Assembly (NCBI GenBank): GCA_028095005.1
Contig: CM051463.1
Coordinates: 4,076,295-4,140,294 of the forward strand
Length of the DNA stretch: 64,000 nucleotides
Source of the DNA: Rhynchospora pubera
Taxonomy: Eukaryota > Streptophyta > Magnoliopsida > Poales > Cyperaceae
Direction of reading: 5' to 3'
This document shows positions 35,951 through 48,350 of the stretch, in pieces (the stretch's first letter is position 1; each line of letters opens with the position of its first letter). Below the pieces are notes generated by a model that saw only the letters and a list, made by a program, of their open reading frames with translations, was not told where the DNA came from and did not search any database. The translations under genes and the position numbers were made by a program.

Positions 35951-38448
35951 GATGTATTGTTTGTTTCAATTTACTTTTAGTTTGAAAGACAATGTGAAAA
36001 CCTGGCTCTTCAGGTTTTTTTTTGCAAGTGTGTTTTTGTTTGCTTTTTTCCTTTTACTCTGGTTTTTAATATCCTACCTAAATTTCAGTAGACCAGTTAT
36101 TAAGGTTGGACTATGATCATCATTGTCTTTTCTTAATTTTTCTCCGACGCTTTTCTGTTTTTCCCTTATTGCTGAATTTATGAATACTGTTTTATTGAAT
36201 AAATTACTGACATTAAATTGAATTGAACAGAGTTATCAGTTACCTTAGACTTTTGAACAGAGTTGAAATTAATACAGTAATGCACATAGTTGCTACTTGG
36301 TGTATCAAAATGCTTAAATAAGAAAGCTTTGAGTTTCATTGATCAGGGGGCAAATATGTATTATTCTTCCTTTTTATTGGCTCCAACATTTTAACTTCAT
36401 ACCTCCATATCCTATTAATTTCCTAATATATCCAGTTACTCGCTATAGTCATTATATCATATCTTAATGTGCAAACTGGCATGGGGATTCAAATTCATTA
36501 CAACCATACAAAGCTTTTTATTTTCTGAAGTTGTATCAGGGATAATATTCTCAGCCCTGAAAGTACGGAAAAAAGGTGATAGATAAAACATATTTCTTGA
36601 TAATTAAAATTTTTTTAAATTTTCGAAGGCTATCCATCCTTACTTCTTTTTTGGATTGAAAATAGAATGAAAAAAAATTAGAGGATTGTGAGATGAGATA
36701 TCATCCTATGCTTGGTCCGAGATTCAAATTTGGTTACAACTTGCAAAATCGAAGTGTAACGGTGCGTGGGTGAGAGGGGAAGCAGACAACAATAATATCA
36801 CTCGTTCCAGGAAAGGCCACAAATAATCTACTGCCAACATAATACAGAGCAAACAGAGACGCTGCTCCGTCCCTTGAATGCCTAACTTACTGGAATATAT
36901 GAATTTGATCAAATTTCTTTTAGTTTTTGGAGCATATTTCATTAATATAAAATAACTTAATAAGTAGTTAATCCAATGAGAAAAAATGAATTTAAGTTTA
37001 ACACTAACTTTGTTTACATTCAGTTAAAACTTAATGAGTTACATATTTATTTTATTCATGGAACATGTCACATTTAATTAATTTCATGGTTGCACTCAAT
37101 TTTTGCCATGCTTACGCGTGAAATGTCACCGGTATAAATTGTCTCCTTCTCTGTTTTAACAATTGAAACACTATAATGAAATTTCTGCGTTAATAATTGT
37201 CATCAAAATTAAAGAGATGTTAAAATATGAATTGCGCCTCATAAATAAATTAATTAGAAACATCATTGATTTTTGTTTTTAATATTAACATAATATATCG
37301 ATGAAAAACTTTTGTGGGTATTTAATCTTATTAATTTGTATTTAGACTCCATGTCGAGGAAAAAAACATCATTGCTCTTTGTTTCAATTATTAACATCAT
37401 TGATCGGAATTTTTCCTCAGCTTTAGATACGTAGTCATAGACTACAAGCTTTTTTGCTAGCTTGTGCAGAATCAAAATATGGATACATAACCGGATTATT
37501 TGAAACATGCAATTGCCTGAATTATAAGCCCTCAAATTATGACCGAAGCCGTTGATACGATATTATATTAGGCCCAATTTTGACATAATCGTTTATTTTA
37601 TAAGCCCATTTCGTAAATTTGAAAAGTACAAAGCAACTGTTACTATTGTAGTAAGTTCATAACCCGTTGTCAACAGCTTGACAATTATATAATTGCTTCG
37701 CACATATCTTCCACACACAATTAATGCTTGATTGTGAGTAAGATTAAATTAATTGTGTTTTTCATATGGTACATGAATAACATTAAATTGAGATAGTTTG
37801 TGAGAGATGGATGTCTGACAGCTCGTATGATTTTTTAATAATTAGTTTGGCATCTAATGTTTGGAACAGTTTTGGGGAATTTTCATTTATGCATTTTTAT
37901 TCTGGAGCCGCAGGGGCATTCCGTAGTTTCGTTAAAGACTGTTTTCCCCCTGATTTAGTACAGGATGGCAATAGTCAAACTGTTGTTGTTTATAGCTTTA
38001 TAGAAGAAAATTATGTATGTACTTCTTGAGGTTACTATTTATTTAAACAAATTAGGAATAAATATGTATTCCAAGTTAAGATAAGAGGATATTGGATTTA
38101 GACAACTAGAAACAAAGAACGATTCCTGAAGAGGAATTGGATTAAGACTAATTAATCGTTTGAGGTGATAGGAGGAACCCCTTGAATTTAATTTTGTTTG
38201 CTTGAGCATGACCATCCTTGGGAAACAACTAAACAACTATGGCCTTTTGTAATTATATAAATATAAATATCTATAAATGATTTTATTTTTTAAAGAAAAA
38301 GACTCCAAGGCCAATCGTGACTCTTATAAGAATTCGTCCAAATAAAAAGACAAGAATGTCCTCTATATGTATGTGCTATCTACATGACCTAATTTGTGTC
38401 TTCGAAACATCGAATAGCACCAATTATTAAGAATTACCTTCTGAAACC
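35951..38448. other. Intergenic region, no gene recognised
   Basis: AT-rich. A T-rich stretch just after the HSP70 stop is likely 3' UTR. A 72-codon open frame at 37811-38029 has no recognisable domain and is not called. No clear mobile-element ends were seen. Confidence 0.45.
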
Positions 38449-40911
38449 ATGATATATCTTCATCCTGTAATTATCTTTCTCAGCATTGTATCATTTGTCA
38501 ATTCAGAATTCGTTGTGGATACATGTGACATGATGAATTACTACATGGAAAATAGCACGTACCAAGCCAATCTCAACCTACTGCAATCATCTCTTCTGTC
38601 TTCCATCATTCCATCTGGCTTCTCCAACTATACTATTGGTGAATATCCAGACCAGGTGTTTGGCCTTGCCTTATGCCGTGGTGACGTGTCAGCTGAAATA
38701 TGTCAGAGTTGCCTCAAATCAAGCATCGAGGGAGGGGATGGAGCATCAACTCGGTGTCCATATGGCAAAGCTGAAATGATATGGTGCTCAACTGAAAATT
38801 TATAATATTAGATATTCTTTTCAATTTAATTGGAATACCACTGAACAGGAAATTTAATGGTCTAGCTGATCAATTTATAGAAAACAGAGCGATTTTTTGT
38901 CAAATTGCAATGGCTAACACACTCATATAATATAGAAGTATAAAATACCTGGATATGAAATTTTGTATCTTTCTCCATTAATTGATGAACGAAACCTTTT
39001 CAGCAAAAGAAGAACTTATCTATTTGTTTGAGTCCTTATTTGTCTTGTCAAGGACTTAATTTAGTAAAATATTATCCCAATTTTGGAATTAAATTATAGT
39101 TTTTTCAAATTTCAACTGCAGGTTTGATGAATGCTTTTTGCGATACTCTGACACCAGCTTCTTTTCCACACCTGGTCACGTGTCACACCATTTTTGCAAT
39201 CTAAATGATATCAAATACCCAAGGCAGTTCAATGCAATTCTTCATAAATTGATGAACACTCTTGCTACTCAGGCAGCAAACAACTCAGAGATGTTTGCAG
39301 CTGGTTTCATGAATTATGCGAAATCCACTAAGCTGTATGGCCTGGCTCAATGCACACGTGACCTGTCAAAGAACGACTGCTACCAGTGTCTCCGGGAGTT
39401 TGTGAACGCGATACCTAGATACTGTTATGGCAAGTTTGGAGGCAATTTACTCGGGACTAGTTGCAATATTCGGTACGAGTCTTACCTGTTTTATGACGAT
39501 TTAGCTGTATCAAATGCAGCAGCAACAGTTACTGCTGATACTACTGAAGGGAACAGTGGCGGTAAGTCAATCTTATAATCTGAGGTACTTTCTGACTTTC
39601 AGTTAAGCCTAAAACATTGACGAGTCTCTTCTTTTGGTTTAGAACAGATTGCAAACTTTGTTTCTTTGCATCATATGATGTGGTAACATATGATATGACT
39701 ATGATTCATGTAGAAGCTTATATAATTTATTAATCAATCAGGGAATTAATTTAATTCCCTATTAACACCAGTTACTTTGGGAGAACATGATATATTTTGA
39801 GCTCCCTAGCATGAATTAACACCAGTTACCATCATTGGCGGAAAATGAGATGGGAAAGCAATGAATCAACTTCAGTACTTTTTATCTTTATTTAATTATT
39901 TCTCCTCTTATTTCTCTGCTATTTTTTGTTTGTTTCGTTTTTTTATAATTAAATAATTTATATGGCACAAGTCTATTTCAGAGAACCTAAATATATATAT
40001 ATATATTTTTTGAAGATAAATTGGGGGTCAAGCCTCCCAACTTATTTTTAAATTAAATGTCTATAAAAACCCCCCCAGCCGGGTTTCGAACCTACGACCT
40101 CTCAATTGAAATGCATTGCTCTTTGCCCTTAGACCAAGAGCTCAGAATCTAAATATTTTAATAGTTGTGAATTTCCTTATCACAAATGACAACAAAACTA
40201 AAGACAAATATTTGAATATATATTTTTGTGCAACTTTATAATTCATTCTCTATATAAGATTCCTGACCTCATAAATTAAGATTCTAATTTTTTTGTATGT
40301 TTGTGATAATGCTTCTATTACATATAGTATAAACAGGGAAACTTCAGCAGTCTGAACATAACAATCTACTTATCCATTAATTATAAGCATCCATATCGAT
40401 ATTTTATGTTAAAGTACGTTTGTGTCATGATGAAAAACTTCTGTAATCTGTATATATTTATGCAAGTTTTGTAGCAAGCTTATTATCAACAATTATGCTG
40501 AACACATGACTCTTCTATTCTTCTCAAATAAGTTCCTTGATAATTAGATCGATAACAACTGTCTGAACATCTAGGTGCGCAAACCTAAGTGTACTTATAT
40601 GCATGATCTCATTGCAGGAAGTAGAAATCTTCAAATAGCAATTTTTGTTGGTGGCCCTGTAGTTGCTATCCTTGTAATCTTACTTGCAATTTGTGCTTAC
40701 TTGAGATGTCCAAGGAAAAACCGTAAGTTTCCCCTGACTTTTTTTTTTTAATAATTTTTGTTTTGTGTAGAAAAAGTTAAAGAGTGATTTCAATAATTAA
40801 ACAGATATCACAGGGACTACCGAGGCTCTCTTTCTACATCCAAATTCAATAAAATTTCCCATTAACTTCTCTGGACATACCAAGCTTGGACCTTTCTACA
40901 GTGGTATTTAA
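38449..40911 (+). CDS. DUF26 cysteine-rich receptor-like protein lacking a kinase
   Basis: Predicted exons are 38449-38783, 39122-39561, 40618-40722 and possibly 40805-40911, with all phases consistent, giving about 328 aa. The N-terminal MIYLHPVIIFLSIVSFVNS is a likely signal peptide. Two DUF26 (Gnk2-like) domains follow, each with the C-X8-C-X2-C motif: CRGDVSAEICQSC and CTRDLSKNDCYQC. Exon 3 encodes a transmembrane helix (IAIFVGGPVVAILVILLAIC) and a basic stop-transfer, CPRKNR-like. Cysteine-rich receptor kinases continue into a Ser/Thr kinase, but none is visible before 45 kb. Exon 4 adds only about 35 residues and then stops. Intron 1 interrupts DUF26-1 in an unusual place and has a weak donor (GTGCTC). 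The gene may be a truncated pseudogene or a membrane-bound ectodomain-only protein. Intron 2 carries a SINE. Confidence 0.6.
39995..40143 (-). mobile_element. tRNA-derived SINE in the DUF26 gene intron
   Basis: On the minus strand it has RNA polymerase III promoter boxes: A box TGGTCTAAGGG and B box GGTTCGAAACC. A tail rich in T and A follows. It is flanked by a 13-bp duplication with one mismatch, AGAACCTAAATAT (39982-39994) and AGAATCTAAATAT (40144-40156). Confidence 0.75.
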
Positions 40912-41914
40912 CACAACTAATAATAGATCAATAATAGATCTTGGTCGGAGGACCAGATCCAGTTGTATAAACCTGGTTAAATCTTAGCCACGGTATGTAT
41001 ATTCTCATATATACGTTACCAGTACTTGTGGCTAGGAAACAAGAAAGGGTTACTCTGCAAGCTAGCTTGATTTGATTTGGAATTTTTTTAAGTTTCATTA
41101 TAGTAATGATATTTTCTTTCTGTATTAATTATTTGACTTAAAAAAATTCTACTCAATTTTATACAATATACATTGTCAAATTTTCTTTGTTATTAATTTC
41201 CAAATTTATATTTTTGATACTTAAAGGTTAAAAAAAAAAGGCAAACAGGGTAGTCTTTCTGCCTTTGTCGGATGACTGGAGTTAATGCACAACACTTCAG
41301 TCGCTTATAACTATAAGAAAGCAATTTTAAGAATTTAGGTGTAATTTATTTATGTGAAAAACTCTAAATTGGCCGAGTTAGGAAAAATAAAATATCAGGC
41401 ACCACAATTTGTTAACGCTGTTTCGATAATAAAATTGTAGAAGAAAAATTAAGTCCCTTGAAATTTCAAAACACTGAAAAGAAGTTGCGCATACTAACAC
41501 AAAATGCTAAAGATCATACCGTAAACGAAATATTAAAATGGCGTGATTAAAGGCATGCAAGGGACAAATATCCTCTGCAGCAGTGGGCCAGTGGCTCTCA
41601 AGAGCCATCCGATCGAATCTCGACAGTTAAAATTTACGAACCGTACAAATCTGATATTAGTCCTGAGGCATCCGTGGTATGAATCTGATATTAAGCATAG
41701 GCATCCAGTTATTGATCAGACGATTTTTTATAAACCTCTTCAGAGGATATGGTTCTGACATGCAAGCCCCATCATTACCTAAATTTTCTCGACAAACAGA
41801 AATAATTAAAGATTCCGGTTCATTAGTAGGAAGTATGCACAATACTTCTTGGCCCAGGTAGTAGGTGAAGTGGGCCTATTACTTAGTCATTGCCCATTTC
41901 CAGTTGGAATATTA

Positions 41915-42636
41915 GAGGCGTTTGGTTGTGTAATAAGGGGTTGCATAAATTAAGGATGAGTAATGTTATGTTATTAATGTTTGATTGTGTAGTAAGGATG
42001 AGTAACTTAATACATGCATATATTCATGTCAAAAAACTAAAATGCTCTTAAATTGGATTATTTAATTCAAATTAGTATTATGTATTGTTAGTTATTATTT
42101 ATTATAAAAATTAATTATTAATTATTTAATTAAAAATTATTATTGATTAAATAAATTTTAATTAATAATAATTATTATTAAATAATTATTATTAATAATT
42201 AATATTACTTGCTAAATATGACTACTTATTATTATTTAATTATTAATTATAAAAATTAATATTTATTTTTAATTATGATATTTTAATAATTATTGTTACT
42301 TATTAAATATTATTATTTATTAATTATTATAAAAAGTAATTATTAATTAGTTATTTAATAATAAAAATATATTATTAATTAATTATTCTTAATTATTATT
42401 ATTATTATTATTAAATTCATTTTTATTAATTGTTTGTTAATTATTAAGTATTATTATTAATTATTTCTAAGGGATATTGTTGGAAATAAAATTAAAGAGA
42501 CCGGTGCATAACCTATGCAACCTATTTAGATTGCATAAGTTATGCACCCTTAAGGTGTCTTATGTAAGAGATATTTGGTGATTTAAAGATGCATAACTTA
42601 AGTTATGCGCCTTTTAAGTCACAAACAAACGCCCCC
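41915..42636. mobile_element. Tourist-like (PIF/Harbinger) MITE, 722 bp
   Basis: It is flanked by TTA on both sides (41912-41914 and 42637-42639). The ends are GAGGCGTTTGGTTGTG and, inverted, GGGGGCGTTTGTTTGTG. The interior at 42060-42460 is an extreme ATTAATTAATAATT-type low-complexity expansion, which accounts for the large size for a MITE. Confidence 0.75.
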
Positions 42637-43348
42637 TTAGTATATTACCTAACGAGCAGATTTGAATTGGAAGAACAACAAATGAACAGATTTTATACCG
42701 AAATAAATATTATTAAAATAATATCAAATTTAGAAAATATAAATCAAATAATCAGAATTTACCAATTGATTCGCAATATCAGACTTTGAAAGTCTGATAC
42801 TAAGATCAGATTAACCAACAATCAAAAACAATGCCAATGTCGTTATTTAATTAAATAACGACATTGAATTTTTTTTATTATTTATTTTTTTTAATTTTTT
42901 TTGCTTTTCACGCAATACTTGGACTCAGGTGGCCCTTGAGCCTTGACCCAGCTAAGTTTGCTAGTTCTAGAGCTCTGCTTGATTTTGAGAATTTAAGTAT
43001 TAATTTACTTAACTAAACTCCTACTTAAAGCCCCAAAAAATATGTATTTATAAATAATAACTACATAATGTCCAAAAGCTTGATGATGGAAATATAATGC
43101 ACAACAATTTTATATTTCGGACAAAAATTTTGTCTGTATTTTTCAAGACATAAATAGACAAGTTAATCTGTTCATATTTTTATAATTTTTCGACATTAAA
43201 TAATCATTGAATAGTTAGAATCCGATTTTACTTATGTTATTTTGTTTTGGCAAACAAAGCCTTTTTGATGCAAGAAGTTGCCACAAAAAACGGACAGTGT
43301 CCTATAAGAAAATAGTAAAAAGAAATTGAAGATTCTTAGTCTCTTTGG

Positions 43349-43658
43349 CTCCGTTTGGATGATGTGAGAATAAGAAGAATAAGAAAAGAGGTGGGAAAAA
43401 GTATTAGGAAGTGCGTAACTTTGTAAAGAGTTTAGATTGTTTATGGCCTTGTTTGAATGAGGTTGGAAGAAGGAAGAAGGAAGAAGGCCCAAATTTATTA
43501 TAAACAATCCAAACTCTTCACAAAGTTACACACTTCGCAATACTTCTTTCCACTTCTTCCCTTCTTCACTTCTTCCCACATCTATCCAAACGGAGCCTAT
43601 AATAAATTTATTCTTTTATTCTCTTATTCTCTTATTCTCACATCTCATCCAAACGGAG
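43349..43658. mobile_element. Nested foldback MITE
   Basis: The outer ends are CTCCGTTTGGATGATGTGAG and, inverted, CTCCGTTTGGATGAGATGTG, followed by GAATAAGA repeats on both sides. A second pair of similar ends lies inside (about 43445 CCTTGTTTGAATGAGG and about 43600 CCAAACGGAGCC), suggesting one relative inserted into another. Confidence 0.65.
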
Positions 43659-44721
43659 TATTTGAATTATTTAAGATATTGATTGCCTATTTCATTTTAT
43701 ATAACAGCTTTGTAATTCATTGATAGCTTCTGATTTCTGGACTTTTATTGTTGGCGAAACTACATAATGCTCTCTTTCGTTGGCTACTAACGGTTGTGGG
43801 CTGTGTATTAATTAATTCTTCAATATAAAATTGCTTCTCACTTTATATAAATAATATAATAATACAAGAACTACTACATGAGAAATGGCGACAGAGAGGA
43901 GAGATCTTGGATCCTGTTGCCATCAGTAATAATTGAGAAGAAGAAAACATGTGAGATTATTGAACTCAAAATGTCGGAGTAAAAAATTCGGATTTTTCGA
44001 TGTCATTGAAATTCCTTTCATATTTTCTAAACTGCTCATCGTCAATTTTTAATAGTTTCATTTTTGCATTTACAGTTTTAAATTAATATATATATATATC
44101 ATTAATTATTTTACGTAAATTGATCAATTTTGAATTAAATATGGCTCGTATATAGTTCTCAAGGGAGGGAGTTTATGATGTTGCATCATAATATTGGATG
44201 CGATATGAAAATTTATTCATATAGTACGTAGAATTATGTAAAACAATTGTTGTGCGGACTAACTCAATTATTTACAAATATTATTATATAAATTCATTAC
44301 ATGAAATGACGTCATTAATTAAAGTATTATAGCTAACTTAATTAATTTCTTTACTTGTTTATTTATTATTATTTGGACATAAGTTATTGGTATAGATATA
44401 AAATATATTACTTCACTTTACGACTTTAATTAGTTAAAATTTTAAGGTGGCAGAGAAGGGATCGTGGTGCACTAACATTTCTTCCTATTTCAAATAAAAA
44501 AAAAATCGATGGCCCTAATAAATTGGCCCTACTTGCTGTGGACAGCGGTTGGAATATGATTCTTCAACGGCTCGTGAACCGCGTGCCTCATCGTCATAGA
44601 CATATCACATATAACTTTGTTTCTGTTTTTATTTTTCCTCGAATGGGTTCAAAGTTGAAACTATAATATGTACATGGGTAGTTGAATCCCATAACCCTGC
44701 GCAGCATCCCAAGTTGACAAA

Positions 44722-45014
44722 TAGGCTGTCAAACGTTCAAACCGAACACGGAACAGTCCGTTTCCATTTGCTGTTTCGTTGCCGTTCCGTTTCGTCAAAC
44801 GAAATAGATTTTTATCTCATTTGACATGCATATTCTGTCTTTCATTTACCATTGATTTCAGCCGATTTCTATTTTTCGTTTCGATAACGTTTACAAATTT
44901 CTATTTTATTTCCATTCTGTTTTCAGAAACAAAACTGATTTCTCTTTTGTTTAATATTCCGTTTGGACGGAACACAACGGAACTGAAACCGGAACGTTAA
45001 TATTTACAGGTCTA
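44722..45014. mobile_element. hAT-like MITE next to the decarboxylase core promoter
   Basis: It starts TAGGCTGTCAAACGTTC and ends, inverted, TAGACCTGTAAATATTAACG. The interior is full of CCGTTTC, GAAACGG and CGGAAC words shared with the element at 1817-3203. Candidate target duplications TGACAAAT and TCACAACT agree at 6 of 8 positions, so the copy is old. Its right end is about 21 bp before the TATA box. Confidence 0.65.
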
Positions 45015-45035
45015 TCACAACTGCGTGAGCACCTC

Positions 45036-45043
45036 TATATATA
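45036..45043 (+). promoter_or_regulatory. TATA box of the decarboxylase gene
   Basis: TATATATA lies 121 bp upstream of the ATG at 45164 and just downstream of the hAT-like MITE. A pyrimidine-rich leader follows. Confidence 0.6.
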
Positions 45044-45163
45044 CTCCTTTATGCACTCTTATTTCTCTCATCACTAGCTAGATCTCCTCTATTCAAAACG
45101 TAACATATCGTGCCATAAGAAACCCTAGCTAAAATCACCACCATTTTTAACATTACTTAAAAA

Positions 45164-46579
45164 ATGGGCAGCCTATACACTGATATTACTGAAAATAGCC
45201 CAGCATTGCCATCAAACCCTCTAGACCCAGAGGAGTTCCGTCGGCAAGGGCACATGGTGATTGATTTTCTGGCCGACTATTACCGTGAAATTGGTACGTA
45301 TCCAGTTCGTAGCCAGGTCGAACCTGGATACCTTCGCAAATGCATCCCTGAATCTGCTCCAAACCAACCTGAGCCGATTGAAACAATCCTAAAAGATGTA
45401 CAAAGCCACATTGTGCCAGGAATAACACATTGGCAGAGTCCAAACTACTTTGCATATTTTCCATCCAGTGGCAGCACCGCTGGATTCCTTGGCGAGATGC
45501 TTAGCACTGGGTTCAACATTGTCGGGTTTAACTGGATGTCTTCTCCAGCTGCAACCGAGCTCGAAAGCATTGTCATGGATTGGCTCGGTAACATGCTAAA
45601 GCTTCCCTCATCATTCCTATTCTCTGGTGGTGGAGGTGGGGTGCTCCAAGGAACAACTTGCGAGGCCATTCTTTGCACCCTCACGGCTGCACGAGACAAA
45701 ATGTTGGACAAGATTGGCCGTGACCAGATCGGTAAACTAGTCGTGTATGGCTCTGATCAGACACATTGTGCTCTCCAAAAGGCGGCTCAGATTGCCGGCA
45801 TCCATCCAGCAAACTTCCGGGCTGTTCAGACATTCATATCAGATTCTTTTGGCCTCTCTGATGCAGAGCTAAGGATGACCGTAGAAGCTGATATTGCAGC
45901 TGGGTTGGTACCATTGTTTCTTTGCGCCACTGTGGGAACCACTTCATCCACTGCCGTGGACTTCTTGCCGGGCTTGTGCAAGGTGGCAACAGAGCACGAG
46001 ATCTGGGTACATGTTGATGCGGCATATGCTGGAAGTGCTTGCATCTGTCCCGAGTTCAGGCATTTTATAGATGGTGTGGAAGATGCCGATTCGTTCAGCT
46101 TCAATGCACACAAGTGGTTTTTCACCACATTGGACTGTTGCTGCTTGTGGGTGAAGAACCCGAAATCGCTTGTTCGGGCACTCTCCACAAACCCTGAGTA
46201 CCTGAAGAATAAGGCAACAGAATCAAAACAAGTGGTCGATTACAAGGACTGGCAAATTGCACTCAGCCGTCGATTCAGGTCTCTTAAGCTATGGCTTGTT
46301 CTGAGGAGCTATGGTGTGGCAAACCTGAGAAACTTCTTGCGTTCTCATGTCAAAATGGCCAAGGTTTTCGAAGGACTGATTTCACTTGACAGTAGATTCG
46401 AGGTGGTTGTGCCAAGGTAATATCTTTAATTTATTTTCTTAATAACGGAAAGATAATAAACGGGAAAAATATGAGCTTCATCCGTTCAGTTTTATAAATT
46501 TTTTAAGTATATATGAAAAACATGTACAAGGCAACGGAATATATATAGTTAGTATTTCATACGATATGTATATATATAA

Positions 46580-46654
<75 letters not shown>

Positions 46655-47284
46655 CATCAGAAAACAATATATGAATCACAACAAATGATTATAAGTTGCA
46701 CTTACTAACACTTGTTTGGGTAGACATTACTACAGTTTTTATAATTGTAAAACAAATACCCATGCGGCCATGCTGTGCATTACCTGTTTGCATTCAATTG
46801 AATTGTCACGTGAAGAAATATTTAAGCACATCTCTTGATTTAACTTTTTTTTTGTTAATGTCAAAAGTTGTTGAATGTTGACTAAAGAGGAATCTAACCT
46901 TCAAAAAAGACTAAATTAAGAACCGGCAAAAGCACAAAAATGTGTATGTTAGATGCAAATTAAATTATTTTTAGCTAGATCTTTCTCCAACTGGGGTTGT
47001 TCCTTAATTACAGGTACTTCGCCACTGTATGCTTCCGCTTCGTTCATGCTGACGAGACAGATGGTGGTGATGAGGCACTTGGTATTAACAACGAGATAAA
47101 CAAAAAGCTTCTTGAAAGGATTAATGCTTCAGGAAAAATTTACATGACCCACGCTGTAATCGGAGGAATTTACGTGATTCGCTTTGCAGTGGGGGCCACT
47201 TTGACGGAGGAACACCATGTGAGGGATGCATGGAAGGTGGTGCAACAGCATACCACTTTGTTGCTCTCAGAACTTAGAAAGTAG
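45164..47284 (+). CDS. TYDC: Tyrosine/DOPA decarboxylase, 507 aa
   Basis: Exons 45164-46416 and 47014-47284, joined as VVVPR|YFATVCFRF, give 507 aa, the normal length for plant aromatic L-amino acid decarboxylases. These PLP enzymes convert tyrosine or DOPA to tyramine or dopamine in the cytosol, feeding alkaloid and hydroxycinnamoyl-amide pathways. The PLP lysine is K317 in SFNAHKWFFTTLDCCCLW. Upstream motifs include HWQSPNYFAYFPSSGSTAGF and HVDAAYAGSACICPEF. Y346 in NPEYLKNK is the active-site loop tyrosine of true decarboxylases; aldehyde synthases have Phe there. S368 in IALSRRFRSLKLW matches the Ser of phenolic-substrate enzymes, where tryptophan decarboxylases have Gly. These residues favour tyrosine/DOPA over tryptophan. 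The intron holds a long (TA)n. The start is the first ATG and fits MGSLYTDITENS. Confidence 0.93.
46567..46651. repeat. (TA)n microsatellite in the decarboxylase intron
   Basis: About 85 bp of almost pure TA dinucleotide, probably length-variable between individuals. It lies well inside the 597-bp intron, away from both splice sites. Confidence 0.9.
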
Positions 47285-48350
47285 AGCTCTGATTGAGAAG
47301 CAATTTATTTAAGTAATTATTACGGTGGTGTAAAAGTTGTAAACAGTTAATGGGGGGGAGGGGGGAGAGTACAAATTTTGATGGCATTCTTTAGTCGATG
47401 GGCGAATAATTATGGTAATTTATTGGTTCAATTCCTTGTTTGTAATTTAATTTCCTTTTTCCTTTCCGTAGTATTAATATTTTTTTCTGTCATCTATATA
47501 TATATATATGTATATGTATTTGTGGAGTTTTAATTAATTAATGAATTATTCACAATTGTAGCAAATTTCTTTTCTCGTTCCTTATCTTTTCTTACTCCTG
47601 AGAATAGGTTTCTTTAAAGTGATCTTCTGTGGGTCAGTGTGTGAATGTTGACAACACAGAAACTTTATGTTGTGTCGATTTGTTAACGAATTTTATTCTC
47701 TTTTAAAACGGTGTAAGGAAAAAATATATTTTCCCAGCTCAGAAACTAGTACAAATAGAACTGCAAGGTTCGTTTATTGGATCAAATTTAACGGTTAAAA
47801 CTGGTATGTTCCTGCGTTAGTCCAAACATCTTACAAAAATCTTGAATATGAAAATTTCGTCAAATTTTTTGGCCTCTTTACAACGCCAAAACTGAAAAAA
47901 TACTTTAGAGATATTTTCTTAATTATAACTTTATAATTTAAATTGAATAAGCTAAACTAAGATTTTCTTTTTTCCCAAATTGTTGGAGATGTTGTATTTA
48001 ATTTTTTTTACAAAGAGATGACGTTGTATTTTAATTTAAACCAAGACAAATAATATAAAAGCATAAAAATTTCTTGTTTTACTTTTTGACTGGTTGATCG
48101 TCGTATCCAAATTTTCTTTTGTCAAGAAAATTAATTACTGGACCTGTCAATCATATCCATACGATACGATCACACATATTATTTTTGAAAATCCAGTATT
48201 TTTTCCGATTATTTTTCTTGTGCTGTATATCGATATTTATTATTAGTTTAAATCCTGTGCGTTAAATTTATCTCTCTTGGTCAGAAAATTAATTCTGGGG
48301 ATCTGTTCGTCCTTTTGCCCAAATTAAAGTCAGCGCAGACATATATTTAT

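Larger units (their letters stand above)
40912..45163. other. MITE-rich intergenic region upstream of the decarboxylase
   Basis: About 4.2 kb with no supported gene. It holds a Tourist-like element (41915-42636), a nested foldback MITE (43349-43658) and a hAT-like MITE (about 44722-45014). Short open frames at 41543-41861 have no recognisable domain. No kinase exons for the upstream receptor-like gene were found. Confidence 0.55.

Noticed and set aside
37811..38029. A 72-codon ATG-initiated frame
   Set aside because: No recognisable motif, no splice partner and no sign of conservation within the window.
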